Part shown: one piece after another, positions 44,656 through 53,762 of the stretch
How positions within the stretch are numbered: the first letter of the stretch is position 1
Layout: every line of letters starts with the position of its first letter
DNA from: Candidatus Poribacteria bacterium
GTDB lineage: Bacteria; Poribacteria; WGA-4E; WGA-3G
Length of the DNA: 58,843 nucleotides
Direction of reading: 5' to 3'
Assembly: GCA_028824685.1 (NCBI GenBank)
Contig: JAPPCZ010000046.1
Location: 1 to 58,843 of the forward strand
The notes under the pieces: model-generated
Told to the model about the DNA's origin: nothing
Databases searched by the model: none
The model's input: only the letters and a program-made list of their open reading frames with translations
Program-made: the position numbers and the translations under genes

Positions 44656-44729
44656 CGGGGCGTGGCGCAGTCCGGAAGCGCGCTTGAATGGGGTTCAAGA
44701 GGTCGCTGGTTCGAATCCAGTCGCCCCGA
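44656..44729 (+). tRNA. tRNA-Pro (anticodon GGG)
   Basis: The 74-base cloverleaf folds fully: acceptor CGGGGCG/CGCCCCG, D-stem GCGC/GCGC, anticodon stem CTTGA/TCAAG with loop ATGGGGT (anticodon GGG at 44690-44692), variable AGGTC and T-arm GCTGG-TTCGAAT-CCAGT. The discriminator base is A, and CCA is not encoded. Confidence 0.93.
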
Positions 44730-44813
44730 TTTTATGGGCGTTGAAGCGGGTAGATATACTGTTCACTGCCCAATTTAAGTTAATAAGATCATCAGAAAGA
44801 GGCAGTTGTAGTC

Positions 44814-46136
44814 GTGGATAAATCGTGCATTAATGTAGGAATCTTAGGATGGGGAACAGTCGGCACTGGTGTTTCCAAGATTCTAATAAATCAGAATACG
44901 CTCGTATCCCAAAATAGTGGCATCCAATTATGCGTAAAAAAAGTCGTGAAACGGACACTTCCTGCTTCACGCGAAGGTGTAGAACTTCCCACTGACTGTC
45001 TAACTTCCGATCCTGCTGAAGTTGTTGACAACCCAGAAATTGATATTGTCGTAGAACTTATTGGTGGCGTTTCGGAGGCACATTCACTTATCACTCGGGC
45101 AATCCAAAATGGCAAGCACGTTGTGACGGCAAATAAAGCCCTCTTGGCAGAACACGGAGTTGAGTTATTCCAGTTAGCGCAGAAACATAAGGTGAGTCTC
45201 AATTTTGAGGCAAGTACTGCAGGGGGCATCCCAATTATAAAAACGCTCCAAGAAAGTTTCACCGCTAACCAAATTCAATCAATCTACGGCATTGTGAACG
45301 GTACTTGCAATTATATGCTAACTGAAATGAATGAGCGTGGCGTTGATTTTGCCGATGTACTTGCAGATGCTCAAGAGAAAGGTTATGCTGAGGCAGACCC
45401 AACACTTGATATTGAAGGTATTGATGCCGCACAGAAGTTGACACTGCTCATTGCGCTCGCCTACGGTGTGTATCTCTCAATTGACCAATTCCATGTTGAA
45501 GGTATCACAGACATTTCGCAGCAAGAGATTCAGTATTCACGTGAACTCGGTTATGTGATCAAACTAATCGCAATTGCGAAATTAACCGATGACAATCGCG
45601 TAGAAGCGCGCGTACATCCGACACTTCTGCCAGAACGGAGTTTATTAGCAAATGTGAATGGCGCTTATAATGCTGTGTGCGTTGTCGGTTCAGCTGTCGG
45701 TCCAACGCTCTTTTATGGACAAGGGGCAGGCGAAATGCCTACCGCAAGCGCTGTTGTAGCAGATATTATTGATGCTGCAAAATCTATTCAGTGGGGTGTG
45801 AGTTCGCCGATCTCGCAAGCATGGCTGCCTAATTCGCAAACTGAAATTGCTGTCTGTTCCATTGATGACATTGAGACGCGCTACTACCTGCGCTTTGTTG
45901 TTATTGATCGACCAGGAGTTTTAGCAAGTATTGGCAACATATTAGGAAACCATAATATCAGCATTGCCTCAGTTATTCAAAAAGAGCCTCACGACACCGA
46001 TACCGTTTCACTCATGATGTTAACGCATAAGGCGCGAGAAAAAAATATGAAAACCGCGCTTGAGCAGATTTATACTCTTGAAGTTGTCAAAGGTAACGCG
46101 AAACTCATTAGAATTGAAGAAGAAGTAGCCTTTTAA
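44814..46136 (+). CDS. hom: Homoserine dehydrogenase with C-terminal ACT domain
   Basis: The 440-residue enzyme starts with the Rossmann motif GILGWGTVGTGV. It contains TANKALLA, NGTCNYMLTEM and the catalytic KGYAEADPTLDIEGIDAAQKL segment. A C-terminal ACT domain (about residues 360-435, opening RFVVIDRPGVLASIGNIL) is present. It reduces aspartate semialdehyde to homoserine on the way to threonine, methionine and isoleucine, and the ACT domain suggests threonine feedback. The start is GTG with GAGG about 11 bases upstream. A threonine synthase or homoserine kinase is not adjacent. Read-through from tRNA-Pro (85 bases) is possible. Confidence 0.95.
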   Translation: MDKSCINVGILGWGTVGTGVSKILINQNTLVSQNSGIQLCVKKVVKRTLPASREGVELPTDCLTSDPAEVVDNPEIDIVVELIGGVSEAHSLITRAIQNGKHVVTANKALLAEHGVELFQLAQKHKVSLNFEASTAGGIPIIKTLQESFTANQIQSIYGIVNGTCNYMLTEMNERGVDFADVLADAQEKGYAEADPTLDIEGIDAAQKLTLLIALAYGVYLSIDQFHVEGITDISQQEIQYSRELGYVIKLIAIAKLTDDNRVEARVHPTLLPERSLLANVNGAYNAVCVVGSAVGPTLFYGQGAGEMPTASAVVADIIDAAKSIQWGVSSPISQAWLPNSQTEIAVCSIDDIETRYYLRFVVIDRPGVLASIGNILGNHNISIASVIQKEPHDTDTVSLMMLTHKAREKNMKTALEQIYTLEVVKGNAKLIRIEEEVAF

Positions 46137-46153
46137 GTTTAACAGACAAAACA

Positions 46154-46780
46154 ATGAAAGACACGTTAGTTTTTGACGTAAGAAACATTCGAGACGGGGT
46201 CTTCAATAATCATGAAGTAGAAATCCTGGCTTCGCAGCTTGAATTGGATCTTGAAGATGTCCGATTTATCAGTCCAGTGCGGGGCACCGTTCAATTACTT
46301 CGGCACAGTGAGGATAATGTTTACGTCAAAGCTGAGGTATTCACAGATATTGAAATGCAATGCGGTAGGTGTCTTGAACCATTTGAAGAGGACATTACAG
46401 CAACTTTTGAATTGCAATTCACACCTATTGACAATCCTGAAAAGATTGAATCTGAAAGTGCTGAAGACGGGGAGCACTACTACGATGGTGAAACATTCGA
46501 CATCTCTGAAGATGCCCGACAAGCGTTGGCAATTCAGATACCAATTTGGCCTCTCTGCTCACAGACTTGTGACGGTTTATGTTCTGAATGCGGTGTGAAT
46601 CTCAATGAAGAGCATTGTACTTGTCAAATTACAGATGATGTTGAACCAGAAGAAACGCTCAATGTAAATTCACCTTTTGCAGTGCTTCCACAGTTATTAG
46701 AAACAGCGAAATCGGAGAACAAATCTAAGGCAAAAAATCGTAAGGAGATGATTTCTAAAAATGGCACATCCAAAACGTAA
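46154..46780 (+). CDS. DUF177 (YceD) family protein
   Basis: The 208-residue protein has the YceD pattern with two cysteine clusters. CGRCLEPF sits near residue 74, followed by an acidic stretch, and CSQTCDGLCSECGVNL ends with CTCQ, a zinc-ribbon-like group. YceD is conserved with rpmF in many bacteria and has been linked to 23S rRNA accumulation; I recall this rather than infer it. It overlaps rpmF by 20 bases, so the two are coupled. It heads the fatty-acid operon, consistent with common gene order. Confidence 0.85.
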   Translation: MKDTLVFDVRNIRDGVFNNHEVEILASQLELDLEDVRFISPVRGTVQLLRHSEDNVYVKAEVFTDIEMQCGRCLEPFEEDITATFELQFTPIDNPEKIESESAEDGEHYYDGETFDISEDARQALAIQIPIWPLCSQTCDGLCSECGVNLNEEHCTCQITDDVEPEETLNVNSPFAVLPQLLETAKSENKSKAKNRKEMISKNGTSKT

Positions 46781-46949
46781 AACATCAAAATCTAAAAAAA
46801 GAATGCGGAGGAGCCATCATGCACTTCGGAGCCAAGTTATTACAGATTGCTCGTATTGTGGAGAAATGATGGTTTCACACCGAGTCTGCACTCACTGTGG
46901 ACACTATAAAGGGATATCCGTTCTAAAGTCTACAGAAGAACAACTGTAG
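46761..46949 (+). CDS. rpmF: Ribosomal protein bL32
   Basis: The 62-residue basic protein opens MAHPKRKTSKSKKRMRRSHH and carries a zinc-ribbon pair CSYCGEMM and CTHCGHYKG, the four-cysteine form of bL32. It is part of the large ribosomal subunit. AAGGAG lies 13 bases before ATG 46761. It overlaps yceD and is followed 68 bases later by fabH. Confidence 0.96.
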   Translation: MAHPKRKTSKSKKRMRRSHHALRSQVITDCSYCGEMMVSHRVCTHCGHYKGISVLKSTEEQL

Positions 46950-47017
46950 ATAAGACATCAGTTAATCCAGCACGTTTGTGTTGATTCATCTAAATCAGCT
47001 AAAAAGGATTCTTCAGC

Positions 47018-48007
47018 ATGGCTCGATATGCAGCAATCACAGGGACGGGTTCTTATCTACCTGAAACCGTTTTAACCAATTTTGATCTTGAAAAGATGGT
47101 AGATACCAGCGACGAATGGATTCGCCAACGCACAGGCATCGCTGAACGGCGAATCGCCGAAGATGACACCGCTACCTCGGACCTCAGTGTTCAAGCTGCT
47201 CGATTAGCGATAAAAAGAGCACAAATTGACCCACTCGAAATAGAGATGATTCTCGTCGCTACCGTTACTCCCGACACATTTTTCCCATCAACTGCTTGTT
47301 ATGTGCAGAAGGGGATCGGTGCTAAAAACGCGGCAGCAATGGATATATCCGCAGCATGTGCCGGATTCTTATATGGGCTTGATTTAGCAAATGGCTTGAT
47401 TGTATCTGGACAGTATGATACTATTCTTGTAGTCGGTGGTGAAGTTTTCAACAATATCGTTGATTGGAACGATAGAAACACTTGTGTCCTTTTTGGAGAT
47501 GGAGCGGGTGCTGCCATTGTCCAAACGACTGAAGAACCGAAGGGAATTCTTGCATCTTACATCGGTTCTGATGGAGATTATGCTGACATTGATCTACTCG
47601 GCATACCCGCTGGTGGGTCCAGAATGCCGGTAACATCAGAGGCAATTGATCAAAAACTGGATAAAATTCAGATGAATGGGCGTGAAGTTTTCAAACTTGG
47701 GGTTCGTCTCATGCCAGAAGCAGCACAACGCGCGTTGAGCAAAGCAAACGTCAGCGTTGAAGAGATTGATCTGTTAATACCGCATCAAGCAAACTTGCGT
47801 ATTATTGAAGCGGTAGGTGATAGGCTTGGAGTGCCACGAGAAAAGGTATATATAAATGTAGACAAATATGGCAATACTTCTGCTGCGACGGTAATCATCG
47901 CATTAGATGAAGCAATCCAAGATGGACGCGCAAAACCGGGTGATCTGATATTGCTCGTAACTTTCGGTGCGGGCTTAACTTGGGGAAGTACGCTCTTACG
48001 GTTGTAA
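47018..48007 (+). CDS. fabH: Beta-ketoacyl-ACP synthase III
   Basis: The 329-residue enzyme has the complete KAS III triad: C114 (AACAGF), H256 (PHQANLRI) and N286 (YGNTSAAT). It condenses acetyl-CoA or a branched acyl-CoA with malonyl-ACP to start fatty-acid chains. In many bacteria plsX lies between rpmF and fabH, but here there are only 68 bases and no plsX. AAAGGA sits just before ATG 47018. fabD begins immediately after its stop. Confidence 0.96.
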   Translation: MARYAAITGTGSYLPETVLTNFDLEKMVDTSDEWIRQRTGIAERRIAEDDTATSDLSVQAARLAIKRAQIDPLEIEMILVATVTPDTFFPSTACYVQKGIGAKNAAAMDISAACAGFLYGLDLANGLIVSGQYDTILVVGGEVFNNIVDWNDRNTCVLFGDGAGAAIVQTTEEPKGILASYIGSDGDYADIDLLGIPAGGSRMPVTSEAIDQKLDKIQMNGREVFKLGVRLMPEAAQRALSKANVSVEEIDLLIPHQANLRIIEAVGDRLGVPREKVYINVDKYGNTSAATVIIALDEAIQDGRAKPGDLILLVTFGAGLTWGSTLLRL

Positions 48008-48946
48008 ATGACACAAATCGCTTTTATTTTTCCAGGACAGGGTTCACAGAAAGTTGGCATGGGAGCTGAATTGGCAGAGACCTATCCAATTGCCAAAGCC
48101 GTTTTTGATGAAGCAGATAATTTCTTAGAAAGACCGTTAAGCCAACTCTGTTTTGAGGGTCCCGAAGCAGAACTAAAGCAAACAGAAAATACACAACTTG
48201 CCATTTTGACATGTAGTGTCGCAACACAGAAAATACTTACACAATCGGAGGTTGTACCGAAGGTTGTAGCAGGACACAGTTTGGGGGAGTATTCCGCACT
48301 TGTAGCATCTGATGTTCTTGAGTTTGCAGACGCATTACGATTGGTGAGTGCTCGTTCACAGTTCATGGCAGAAGCGGGTGAAGAACAGAACGGTACAATG
48401 GCAGCAATCCTCGGCATGGAGGTAGAACAACTCAAACATCTCTGTGAGAAGGTTGATGGTGTGGTAAAAATCGCCAATTACAATTGCCCAGGGCAATTGG
48501 TTATTTCAGGTGACGTTGATGCTGTCAATCAAGTTGTTGCTCTTGCCTCGGACGAAATTGGCGCAAGAAGATGCCGTCCTTTACCGGTAAGCGGTGCATT
48601 TCATTCGCCATTGATGGAATCTGCACAACAGAAATATCGATCTGTTCTCGACTCGGTAAAGTTAAACTCGTCACAGATTGATATAGTGATGAACGTAACA
48701 GGTGAGTTTGCAACGGATGTAGATAACATCAAACACTTACTCTTGCAACAGATAACCGAACCTGTTCAATGGGAAAACACGTTACGCACCATTGAAAAAA
48801 ACGGGATTACTAACTTTGTAGAGGTTGGACCGGGGAAGGTTTTATCTGGTTTAGTAAAACGAACGTTACCCGAATGTAGTGCATTGAACGTTGAAGATGT
48901 TGAGACACTTTCGCTCGTGACAGATAAATATGGAAGTGGTGAATAA
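48008..48946 (+). CDS. fabD: Malonyl-CoA:ACP transacylase
   Basis: The 312-residue protein shows FPGQGSQKVGMG at the start, the nucleophile in GHSLGE (S91) and the catalytic GAFHSPLM (H199). It transfers malonyl from CoA to ACP to feed chain extension. It starts directly after fabH, and its stop overlaps the fabG start by one base (TAATG), so these genes are strongly coupled. Length and motifs are normal. Confidence 0.96.
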   Translation: MTQIAFIFPGQGSQKVGMGAELAETYPIAKAVFDEADNFLERPLSQLCFEGPEAELKQTENTQLAILTCSVATQKILTQSEVVPKVVAGHSLGEYSALVASDVLEFADALRLVSARSQFMAEAGEEQNGTMAAILGMEVEQLKHLCEKVDGVVKIANYNCPGQLVISGDVDAVNQVVALASDEIGARRCRPLPVSGAFHSPLMESAQQKYRSVLDSVKLNSSQIDIVMNVTGEFATDVDNIKHLLLQQITEPVQWENTLRTIEKNGITNFVEVGPGKVLSGLVKRTLPECSALNVEDVETLSLVTDKYGSGE

Positions 48947-49710
48947 TGGCACAGTGTGTTTTTAAAGAGGATATGCTGAATGGAAAAACAGCAATCGTTA
49001 CAGGTGCGTCACGTGGTATAGGCGCAGCAATTGCCCACAGATTATGCGAAGTTGGCGCTAACGTCGTTATCTGTTCGCGTTCCACAGAGACTATCTCTGA
49101 AACTGCTACTACGCTGAAAGACAAAGGCTATTCTATACACGCAATGGCTGCTGACATTTCCAAAAAGGAAGATGTTGAAGCACTTGTTGAAAAGACAATC
49201 GAACAGTTTTCACAAATTGATATCCTTGTGAACAACGCTGGAATCACCCGCGATATGTTGCTGATGCGTCTCAAAGACGAAGACTGGGATGCGGTTTTAC
49301 AGACAAATCTAACTGGCACGATGTATTGCACTCGCGCAGTCCTCCGCCCCATGATACGCCAGAAAAGTGGAAACATTATCAACATTTCGTCAGTTATCGG
49401 ATTGATGGGAAATGCTGGACAAGCGAGTTACGCTGCAGCGAAAGCTGGCATTATAGGTTTAACAAAAACAACCGCAAAAGAAGTTGGGACACGAGGTATC
49501 ACTGTAAACGCTATCGCCCCCGGATTTATTACAACTGACATGACAGCACAAATCCCCGAAGAGTTTCAGGAAAAAGCACTTGAACTTATTCCATTACAGA
49601 ACTTTGGCGCGCCAGAAGATGTAGCAGATGCTGTTTGCTTTTTAGTATCCAATGCCGCCCGTTATATTACTGGTCAAACGTTACAGGTTGACGGTGGCAT
49701 GGTGATGTAA
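48946..49710 (+). CDS. fabG: 3-oxoacyl-ACP reductase
   Basis: The 254-residue short-chain dehydrogenase has the NADP-binding TGASRGIG, a NNAGITRD segment, the catalytic serine in NISSVIG, and Y162-x3-K166 (SYAAAKAG). It reduces 3-ketoacyl-ACP in fatty-acid elongation. ATG 48946 overlaps the fabD stop; an internal ATG at 48976 is possible but has a poorly spaced ribosome-binding site. A 186-base gap separates it from acpP. Confidence 0.95.
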   Translation: MAQCVFKEDMLNGKTAIVTGASRGIGAAIAHRLCEVGANVVICSRSTETISETATTLKDKGYSIHAMAADISKKEDVEALVEKTIEQFSQIDILVNNAGITRDMLLMRLKDEDWDAVLQTNLTGTMYCTRAVLRPMIRQKSGNIINISSVIGLMGNAGQASYAAAKAGIIGLTKTTAKEVGTRGITVNAIAPGFITTDMTAQIPEEFQEKALELIPLQNFGAPEDVADAVCFLVSNAARYITGQTLQVDGGMVM

Positions 49711-49760
49711 CTTATATCTCTGAATTCTGCCGATAGGCAGCAAATTGTTTTCATTATTGG

Positions 49761-49800
49761 CTTACCGTAGGGACAGGTAAGAATTTGAAACTTACCCTAC
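49761..49800 (+). other. Overlapping hairpins upstream of acpP
   Basis: CTTACC (49761-49766), GGTAAG (49776-49781) and CTTACC (49791-49796) allow two mutually exclusive 6-bp stems; GTAG/CTAC (49767-49770, 49797-49800) extends the second. It lies about 100 bases before acpP and could be a repeat or a simple RNA switch. Confidence 0.4.
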
Positions 49801-49896
49801 AAATTAACTTTAGATATTTTAAACTTAAGAACGGGTACCATCAACTATCCAATTGTTGATTTATCCGCCCATTTGATAGGAGATTAAATTAAAGAT

Positions 49897-50130
49897 ATGG
49901 CTACAAATGAAGAAAGGCTTATTGAAATTATCGCTCAACAACTCGGTATTGACTCAGACAACGTGACTCCTGACGCTTCATTTATGGAAGACTTAGGAGC
50001 AGATTCGCTTGATACTGTTGAATTAGTCATGGCACTTGAAGAAGAATTTGATCTTGAGATCCCTGACAGCGACGCTGAAAAGATACAAACTGTTCAAGAT
50101 GCTCTTGATTACCTTGATGAACATGTATAG
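49897..50130 (+). CDS. acpP: Acyl carrier protein
   Basis: The 77-residue acidic protein has the typical four-helix layout and the phosphopantetheine site [10 protein letters not shown] with serine S37. It carries growing acyl chains for all the neighbouring Fab enzymes. Length and charge are normal. A ribosome-binding site (AGGAG) sits about 12 bases upstream. fabF follows 83 bases later. Confidence 0.97.
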   Translation: MATNEERLIEIIAQQLGIDSDNVTPDASFMEDLGADSLDTVELVMALEEEFDLEIPDSDAEKIQTVQDALDYLDEHV

Positions 50131-50213
50131 ATTCACCTATTTTGACAAATCTGTTGAGGGCATGTAGACTAAACTACAGTCCTCTTCACTTACCTAAGCA
50201 AAGGATCGGTCTC

Positions 50214-51452
50214 GTGGAGCGTGTAGTAATTACAGGAATCGGCGTTGTCAATGCGATTGGCAACACGAAAGAAGAATATTGGGATGCGCTTGCCATCGGT
50301 AAAAACGGAATCGGACCTATAACCTATTTTGATGCAACCGATTATCGTACGCAGGTCGCCGCAGAGGTTAAAGACTTTGAAGCGGAAAAGTATCTGGATA
50401 AGAAAACTGCATCCCGTTTTCCGCTCTTTATTCAGTATGCACTTGCTGCCTCTATGATGGCACATGAAGACGCGGGTTTGGACCTATCCAAAGTTGATCC
50501 TTATCGCGCAGGAGTCCAAATCGGTTCTGGTGTCGGAGGCATCGGTGTGCTTGAAGAAAACGCGGCAACCCTAATTGAAAAGGGACCTAAGCGCGTCAGT
50601 CCGTTTCTCGTGCCGTTTATGATCATTAACATGGCATCAGGACAGGTGTCTATCCATTTCGACCTCAGAGGCCCCAATTCTGCATCTGTTACTGCTTGTG
50701 CAACTTCCAACCATTCTATCGGTGAATCACTACGTTTGATTCAACATGGATATGCAGATGTGATGTTCACTGGTGGGGCAGAATCAGCGATGACACCTCT
50801 GGCTTTTGCGGGGTTCTGCTCAATGCGCGCGATGTCTGAACGCAACTATGAACCTGAACGCGCCTCTCGCCCATTTAACAAAGATCGTGATGGATTTGTT
50901 ATGGGAGAAGGGGCAGGCGTTCTCATCCTTGAATCGCTTTCGCATGCTAAAAAACGTGGTGCCTATATCTACGCAGAAGTTGTCGGCTTTGGAATGACTT
51001 CTGATGCTCATGATATGGTCGCTCCGCCAAGAGGCGGGGAAGGTGCAGCAAAAGCGATGGAATTCGCATTAAGTGATGCCAAACTCCCGGTAGACACTGT
51101 TGATTACATCAATACGCACGGCACATCGACCCCGATCGGTGATGTTGCCGAAACTAACGCTATTAAATCCCTTTTCGGAGAACGGGCATATAAAATTCCA
51201 GTGAGCTCCACTAAGTCTATGGTTGGACATTTGCTTGGTGCTGCAGGTGCTGTAGAACTTATTGCCTGTTTAGGTGGAATGGAAAAAGGATTCCTACCAC
51301 CGACTATCAACTATGAACTGCCGGATGAAGAATGTGATTTGGATTACATCCCGAACGAGAGTCGTGACGCAAAATTTGAGGTTGCACTCTCCAACGCATT
51401 CGGTTTCGGAGGACACAATACCTCTATCGCTATCCGAAAATTTACCGGTTAG
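50214..51452 (+). CDS. fabF: Beta-ketoacyl-ACP synthase II
   Basis: From GTG 50214 (AAGGAT seven bases upstream) the protein is 412 residues, the standard FabF length. C162 (TACATSN), H302 (NTHGTST) and H339 (MVGHLLGA) form the catalytic triad at the usual positions. It elongates acyl-ACP chains with malonyl-ACP. A longer reading from TTG 50142 adds 24 unconserved residues and is rejected. It closes the fab operon. Confidence 0.96.
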   Translation: MERVVITGIGVVNAIGNTKEEYWDALAIGKNGIGPITYFDATDYRTQVAAEVKDFEAEKYLDKKTASRFPLFIQYALAASMMAHEDAGLDLSKVDPYRAGVQIGSGVGGIGVLEENAATLIEKGPKRVSPFLVPFMIINMASGQVSIHFDLRGPNSASVTACATSNHSIGESLRLIQHGYADVMFTGGAESAMTPLAFAGFCSMRAMSERNYEPERASRPFNKDRDGFVMGEGAGVLILESLSHAKKRGAYIYAEVVGFGMTSDAHDMVAPPRGGEGAAKAMEFALSDAKLPVDTVDYINTHGTSTPIGDVAETNAIKSLFGERAYKIPVSSTKSMVGHLLGAAGAVELIACLGGMEKGFLPPTINYELPDEECDLDYIPNESRDAKFEVALSNAFGFGGHNTSIAIRKFTG

Positions 51453-51490
51453 TAGTGGTGTTCAGTCCTATTCTTATCATTTAAAACTCT

Positions 51491-52021
51491 GTGCACTCAG
51501 CATATATCGGCTTCGGCAGTAACATAGGCGACAGACTTTCGTATATTGAAAACGCTATTCACGCCTTATCGGAAGCGGAAGGTATCACTTTACAGAAAAT
51601 TTCCTCCCTCTATGAAACAGAACCTGTCGGTGATGAAGCACAAGCACAGTTTCTAAACGGTGTTATTGCGATCAAAACGGGCCTTTCCGCTCACACCCTA
51701 CTGCAAACTTTAAAACAGATAGAAACCACCGTCGGCAGACAACACCGCGCCCGCTGGGGCCCACGAGAAATTGACTTGGATATTTTAATTTATGGTGATA
51801 TATGCTTGCGGACCCCTAACCTTGTTATTCCCCATCCAGAGATGCATCTCCGTCGTTTCGTGCTTGTCCCGTTAGCTGAAATCGCTCCAGGTGTTGTCCA
51901 TCCCGTTTTCAATAAAACTATCCAAACCTTACTTGAACGCCTTGAGGACGATAAATCTGTTGTGAAAAGTAAGAATTATGATTTATCCTCTTACCTCTCA
52001 AACTCCCCTCTTTTCTTATAG
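51491..52021 (+). CDS. folK: 6-hydroxymethyl-7,8-dihydropterin pyrophosphokinase
   Basis: The 176-residue protein has the HPPK pattern: [52 protein letters not shown] (metal-binding DxD and catalytic RWGPRxID block) and [20 protein letters not shown]. It makes the pyrophosphorylated pterin for folate synthesis. The start is GTG (MHSAYIGFG), with no strong ribosome-binding site, so translation may be weak or depend on upstream genes. It lies 38 bases after fabF. The last 25 residues are not conserved. Confidence 0.92.
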   Translation: MHSAYIGFGSNIGDRLSYIENAIHALSEAEGITLQKISSLYETEPVGDEAQAQFLNGVIAIKTGLSAHTLLQTLKQIETTVGRQHRARWGPREIDLDILIYGDICLRTPNLVIPHPEMHLRRFVLVPLAEIAPGVVHPVFNKTIQTLLERLEDDKSVVKSKNYDLSSYLSNSPLFL

Positions 52022-52047
52022 ACTTCCACACCGCAATCTGATATAAT
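52019..52047 (+). promoter_or_regulatory. Putative promoter of the AAA-ATPase/nuclease gene
   Basis: TAGACT (52019-52024), 17 bases, then a perfect TATAAT (52042-52047), 29 bases before ATG 52077. AAGGAG lies between. Confidence 0.55.
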
Positions 52048-52076
52048 TTTTCCATTGACATAAGGAGAGTAGACAG

Positions 52077-53675
52077 ATGCGATGGTTTGAGACCCGCGGA
52101 CCAGTATACCCTGAGGACAACTACGTTGTCGCCCGCCCAGAAGAACTTGCGGATTTTGTTGATCGGTTGAAAAAGGGGAGATATATAGTCCTTTTTGCGC
52201 CGCGCCAGACTGGTAAAACTACGTTTTTCCGAAACGCACTTGATGTACTTGAAGATAAAGAGAATGGATATTTTCCAATACAACTAAATTTTGAGGGATA
52301 TGTAGACATTGATGCTACTGTCTTTTACAATTCTCTCGGCAAAGAAATTTGTAAGAAAATTAAGGACATATTCCAAAAACGCAGAGAGAATCCTTCTGAT
52401 AGTTTCAACCAATTTTTGGAGAATGCACAGATAACCGATGCTATTTCAATGCGAGAATTTTTTGAAACCCTTGGAGGTCTATTGGAAAAGCAGCGATTTG
52501 TGATGATTATTGACGAATTTGATGCTATCCCACCACCTGCTTTACGAGGGTTTCTGCATACACTTCGCCAGATATACCTTTCTGAAAAAACCCGATGTCC
52601 GTACAGCGTTGGCATTGTCGGTGTCAAGAGCATCACACAACTAAATTATGATCGGTCTATCTCCCCTTTCAATATCCAAGACGAATTCAAATTGCCCAAT
52701 TTCACGCTTGAGCATGTGCATGAACTTCTTTCACAATATACAGACGAAGTTGGACAACCCTTTGCCCCTGAAGTGATAGCATCTATCCACAAACAGACTG
52801 CTGGGCAACCTGTGCTTGTCAATCGATTGGCGCAGATTCTCACCGAAGAAATGGATATTCTGAAAAGTGAACCGATTACAATGGATCACTTTTCAAAAGC
52901 ACATATAAAACTCCTTCGCGAACGAAACACGAACATCGATCACCTGATAACAAACGTCCGTAGAGATCGACGGTTTGAAACACTTCTTATGAAGATATCT
53001 TCTCACGATGAAGGTGTAGACTTCAACTTGGATAGCGACTTAATCAGCGAACTCGCCATGTATGGAGTTATTGCTGAAGGTACTGACGGTATGTGTGAAA
53101 TTGTCAATCCAATTTATCAGTATCGCATTATGCGGGCATTCAAACCGTTAGTAAATGGACTGGAGCAGGAATATTTACCCGAAGACAATCGCACAGAATT
53201 TGAAGATTATCTCACACCGGACGGGCATATTCAGATGGAAGCACTTCTTGACAACTTTCGAGACTTCATTGCACGCGTAGGCTTCAAAATTCTACAAGTA
53301 CCAGAAACACCACAGGAATACGTAGGTCAACATCTCCTCTTCGCTTATTTGAGCCAATTTGTTCAGATTATAGGTGGCACTATGTACCTTGAGGTGCAAA
53401 CAGGGCGTGGTAGAATGGACATCCTAATTCTCCACAATCAGCGAAAATACATCGTTGAGACAAAAATATGGGGCGGAGATACTCGCTATCAGTCAGGCAA
53501 AGCACAACTTGCCGCGTACGTTAGATCGGAAAAAGCAGTAGCGGGATACTATGTCGTATTTGATCATCGGAAAACACCGGCACCACGGGCAGAAACCGAA
53601 ACATTTGATGGCTTAACAATTCGCAGTTACGTAATTCCTGTGGTACAAGAACTTCCCTCATCAATTCAGCCATAA
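52077..53675 (+). CDS. AAA-ATPase-like protein with C-terminal PD-(D/E)XK nuclease-like domain
   Basis: The 532-residue protein has a P-loop ATPase domain with Walker A APRQTGKTT (lysine K47) and Walker B VMIIDEFD (D146, E147). A winged-helix-like middle region (about 270-360) follows. The C-terminal segment carries a PD-(D/E)XK-like core (RMDILIL with D448, then IVETK with E461 and K463). This order recalls AAA-ATPase_like proteins with a PDDEXK_9 partner domain, common in bacteria and of unknown function, possibly mobile or defensive. It has its own promoter and sits between housekeeping genes. Confidence 0.75.
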   Translation: MRWFETRGPVYPEDNYVVARPEELADFVDRLKKGRYIVLFAPRQTGKTTFFRNALDVLEDKENGYFPIQLNFEGYVDIDATVFYNSLGKEICKKIKDIFQKRRENPSDSFNQFLENAQITDAISMREFFETLGGLLEKQRFVMIIDEFDAIPPPALRGFLHTLRQIYLSEKTRCPYSVGIVGVKSITQLNYDRSISPFNIQDEFKLPNFTLEHVHELLSQYTDEVGQPFAPEVIASIHKQTAGQPVLVNRLAQILTEEMDILKSEPITMDHFSKAHIKLLRERNTNIDHLITNVRRDRRFETLLMKISSHDEGVDFNLDSDLISELAMYGVIAEGTDGMCEIVNPIYQYRIMRAFKPLVNGLEQEYLPEDNRTEFEDYLTPDGHIQMEALLDNFRDFIARVGFKILQVPETPQEYVGQHLLFAYLSQFVQIIGGTMYLEVQTGRGRMDILILHNQRKYIVETKIWGGDTRYQSGKAQLAAYVRSEKAVAGYYVVFDHRKTPAPRAETETFDGLTIRSYVIPVVQELPSSIQP

Positions 53676-53682
53676 TCAAACC

Positions 53683-53711
53683 TTGCAATTATCAGTCAAG
53701 TATAGTATAAT
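53683..53711 (+). promoter_or_regulatory. Promoter of sucC
   Basis: TTGCAA (53683-53688), 17 bases, and a perfect TATAAT (53706-53711). The sucC start is 52 bases downstream. Confidence 0.75.
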
Positions 53712-53762
53712 TTTTAAACATTTTAACCTTAAAACCTACCTCGGACAGACATAACATAAAAG

